A model generated the notes under the pieces. The model searched no databases and was not told the DNA's origin. It saw nothing but the letters and a program-made list of their open reading frames with translations. From assembly GCA_964639275.1 (NCBI GenBank), contig CAZXCQ010000064.1, positions 1 to 24,812 on the forward strand: a DNA stretch of 24,812 bases, in the 5' to 3' direction. The translations under genes were made by a program, and so were the position numbers. Origin of the DNA: CAZXCQ01 sp964639275. Lineage in GTDB: Bacteria > Desulfobacterota > DSM-4660 > Desulfatiglandales > Desulfatiglandaceae. Positions 23,282-24,812 of the stretch are shown here, piece after piece; the first letter of the stretch is position 1, and every line of letters begins with the position of its first letter.

Positions 23282-23986
23282 ATGCTAAAAGTCAGTAATA
23301 TAAAGGCCGCCTACGGAAAGGTCGGCGTATTATGGGATGTGTCCCTTTACATCGCGGAGAAAGAGGTCGTTGCCCTGGTGGGTGCCAATGCAGCCGGTAA
23401 GACAACGATGCTCAATACCATATCGGGGTTTATCCATCCCGTGGCGGGGGCACTGGAATTCCTCGGCATGCGAATAGACGGGATCCCACCTTACCGGATC
23501 AGCGAGATGGGGATTTGTCATGTACCCGAGGGCGGGAAACTCTTCCCGGATATGACGGTCCTTGAAAACCTGGAGATGGGCGCGTACCTTAGCAAGACCT
23601 GGAAAAAGAAGGAAGAGACCCTGGAACGGGTCTATCAGTTTTTTCCTGTACTCAAGAAACGGTTGGGGCAATTGGCGCATACACTCAGCGGGGGTGAGCG
23701 ACAGATGTTGGCTATGGGGCGAGGTCTGATGGCAAGACCACGGCTCTGTATGTTTGATGAACCCTCATACGGACTGGCCCCGATTATCGTAAAACAGCTT
23801 TTCGGTTTTATCGAATTGCTCCATCAAGAAGGAATGACCACCCTGATCGTTGAGCAAAACATCCGACATGCCCTGGAGGTGGCAAGCCGGGCGTACGTCC
23901 TGGAAAACGGTCGTATCGTCCTGGAAGGCAGAAGTGGCGAACTCCTTGAAAACGATCATATCAAAAAGGCCTATCTGGGCTTGTAA
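23282..23986 (+). CDS. ABC importer ATPase 2, LivF type
   Basis: 234 aa from ATG 23282; the longer frame from 23198 overlaps LivG. It matches the first LivF in length and motifs: Walker A GANAAGKT (34-41), VPEGGKLFPD, intact LSGGE near residue 135, Walker B RLCMFDEPSYGLAP and VEQN at the switch position. It completes the second cassette. A HAD-like gene follows 18 bp downstream and is probably co-transcribed. Confidence 0.95.
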   Translation: MLKVSNIKAAYGKVGVLWDVSLYIAEKEVVALVGANAAGKTTMLNTISGFIHPVAGALEFLGMRIDGIPPYRISEMGICHVPEGGKLFPDMTVLENLEMGAYLSKTWKKKEETLERVYQFFPVLKKRLGQLAHTLSGGERQMLAMGRGLMARPRLCMFDEPSYGLAPIIVKQLFGFIELLHQEGMTTLIVEQNIRHALEVASRAYVLENGRIVLEGRSGELLENDHIKKAYLGL

Positions 23987-24004
23987 TGAGACAGTAGAAG
24001 AAAT

Positions 24005-24700
24005 ATGACGTCCAATGGCCATATCGTTGTCTCATCCACATTTCGGCCGGTCCATTCATTCGATCTATGGGGTGTCCTTGTGGACCAGCACCTCTTGGGC
24101 CGGCGGAAAATCGATATCTACAAAGAAATTGCCCGAGAGAAAAAGATCCCGGAAGATCAAATCAGCCGGGTTGTCGAGGATTACCGGGCCCTGCTCGACG
24201 GCAAATCCTGGGCCACGGGAAAAAGAAAGGCCCAGATCATCAAAGCCATCAGCGGTCCGGCACTGAGAAATAAGATTCAACCCTATTATGCCTCCTGTCT
24301 TTTTCAGGATGCCCTGGATGTTATGAAGGAGGTGATCGAGGGAGGAGAAGGGGTCGTTATCTTTACCTCTGAACCCGCACCCGGCTTGAGGGAACAGCTT
24401 GCCCCGAAGATCGGTGAGAGGATAGGCGAGATAAGGTATGGTAACAAGGCTGATCCTGCCTCTTTTAGGGCCGTTTATGAGCTGGAGAGCCGCCTTGGAA
24501 ACAGGATAGTGACTCACACGGCCGATGAATTGCCCGAATTGGTGGCAGCCCGAAAGAGCGGTTTGTTTCAACCCGGGGGATTGATCTATATCAACCGCAA
24601 CGATATCGATTCAGAAGACGAGGTCAAGACCAAGGGCATCGACTGTTATGTCAATGACTTGAGAGAGGTACGGTATACCACCCCGGTTTCCAGGGAATAG
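24005..24700 (+). CDS. HAD-like hydrolase
   Basis: 231 aa; ATG after AGAAGAA, 18 bp behind LivF. HAD motifs are visible: motif I SFDLWGVLVD with nucleophile D20 (the second acidic residue is Trp, as in DxYGTL-type haloacid dehalogenase relatives), motif II VVIFTSEP (T121/S122), motif III K148 in YGNKADP, and motif IV near D174 in THTADELPELVAARKSG. A helical cap probably lies between motifs I and II (residues 30-110). It may be a small-molecule phosphatase, possibly enolase-phosphatase-like. Being at the end of the importer operon, it may process the imported compound, but no substrate is indicated. Confidence 0.85.
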   Translation: MTSNGHIVVSSTFRPVHSFDLWGVLVDQHLLGRRKIDIYKEIAREKKIPEDQISRVVEDYRALLDGKSWATGKRKAQIIKAISGPALRNKIQPYYASCLFQDALDVMKEVIEGGEGVVIFTSEPAPGLREQLAPKIGERIGEIRYGNKADPASFRAVYELESRLGNRIVTHTADELPELVAARKSGLFQPGGLIYINRNDIDSEDEVKTKGIDCYVNDLREVRYTTPVSRE

Positions 24701-24733
24701 CGGATTCCTCCTGCACCCGTTGTCAACAAAAAG

Positions 24734-24807
24734 CCATGCCGATTTCGTGTCTTTGGGTGTAACATCTCAAAGAACAGGGGGAAAGGTGTGGCATGGGGGT
24801 CTTTTTT
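24734..24807 (+). terminator. Possible terminator at the right edge
   Basis: CCATGCC (24734-24740) and GGCATGG (24790-24796) enclose a smaller stem (TCTTTG and CAAAGA), followed by a run of T from about 24801. The long loop and the window edge make this uncertain; it could instead be the leader of a gene beyond the window. Confidence 0.4.
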
Positions 24808-24812
24808 TCTTC

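Noticed and set aside
24731..24807. Riboswitch, for example cobalamin type
   Set aside because: No conserved box is recognisable; the nested stems with a T-run fit a terminator equally well, and the window ends there.

Overview
The window reads as a catabolic/transport region from an anaerobic, probably sulfate-reducing or syntrophic member of the Desulfobacterota ('Deltaproteobacteria'). This is an inference from the gene mix: DUF2284 and UPF0261 proteins, a PaaK-type CoA ligase, an XRE-cupin regulator, two LivKHMGF-type importers and many small dispersed palindromic repeats. No rRNA, tRNA, CRISPR or integrase is visible, so the taxonomy is not anchored. Every gene is on the + strand except one periplasmic peptidyl-prolyl isomerase.

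Layout. (1) 1-911: a radical SAM protein, possibly extending off the left edge. (2) 1491-7311: a beta-keto acid cleavage enzyme (BKACE, DUF849) followed by a complete branched-chain-amino-acid-type ABC importer: binding protein, LivH, LivM, LivG, LivF. (3) 7312-8521: a strong shared terminator and the minus-strand PpiC/SurA-like isomerase. (4) 8522-9307: a gene-poor stretch with decayed repeats. (5) 9308-19031: a run of metabolic and regulatory genes: DUF2284 protein, RutB-like isochorismatase-fold hydrolase, free-standing ATP-grasp half of a PEP synthase, XRE-cupin regulator, UPF0261 protein overlapping a PaaK-like CoA ligase by ATGA, DUF89 protein, small alpha/beta-barrel-like protein, SDR dehydrogenase, and a biotin-dependent-type carboxyltransferase without its biotin domain. 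(6) 19253-23986: a second, paralogous importer with the same gene order, followed by a HAD-like hydrolase (24005-24700).

Working together (inference): the two importers bring in related but distinct small carboxylates or amino acids. The ligase could activate them to CoA thioesters, the SDR could oxidise an alcohol to a ketone, BKACE could split a beta-keto acid with acetyl-CoA, and the carboxyltransferase and free-standing PEP-synthase half could work with partners outside the window. The substrate cannot be read from the sequence.

The clearest unexplained structure is a family of five ~90-95 bp palindromic elements (1303-1396, 7336-7429, 9975-10068, 20494-20583 and, inverted, 22442-22534). 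They share terminal inverted repeats. One copy is flanked by a perfect 8-bp direct repeat and another by a 7/8 match, which points to MITE-like mobility. They sit at module boundaries and inside the second importer operon, where they also create false N-terminal extensions of genes. A separate pair of 39-bp tandem repeats with nested hairpins lies between the regulator and the UPF0261/ligase pair.
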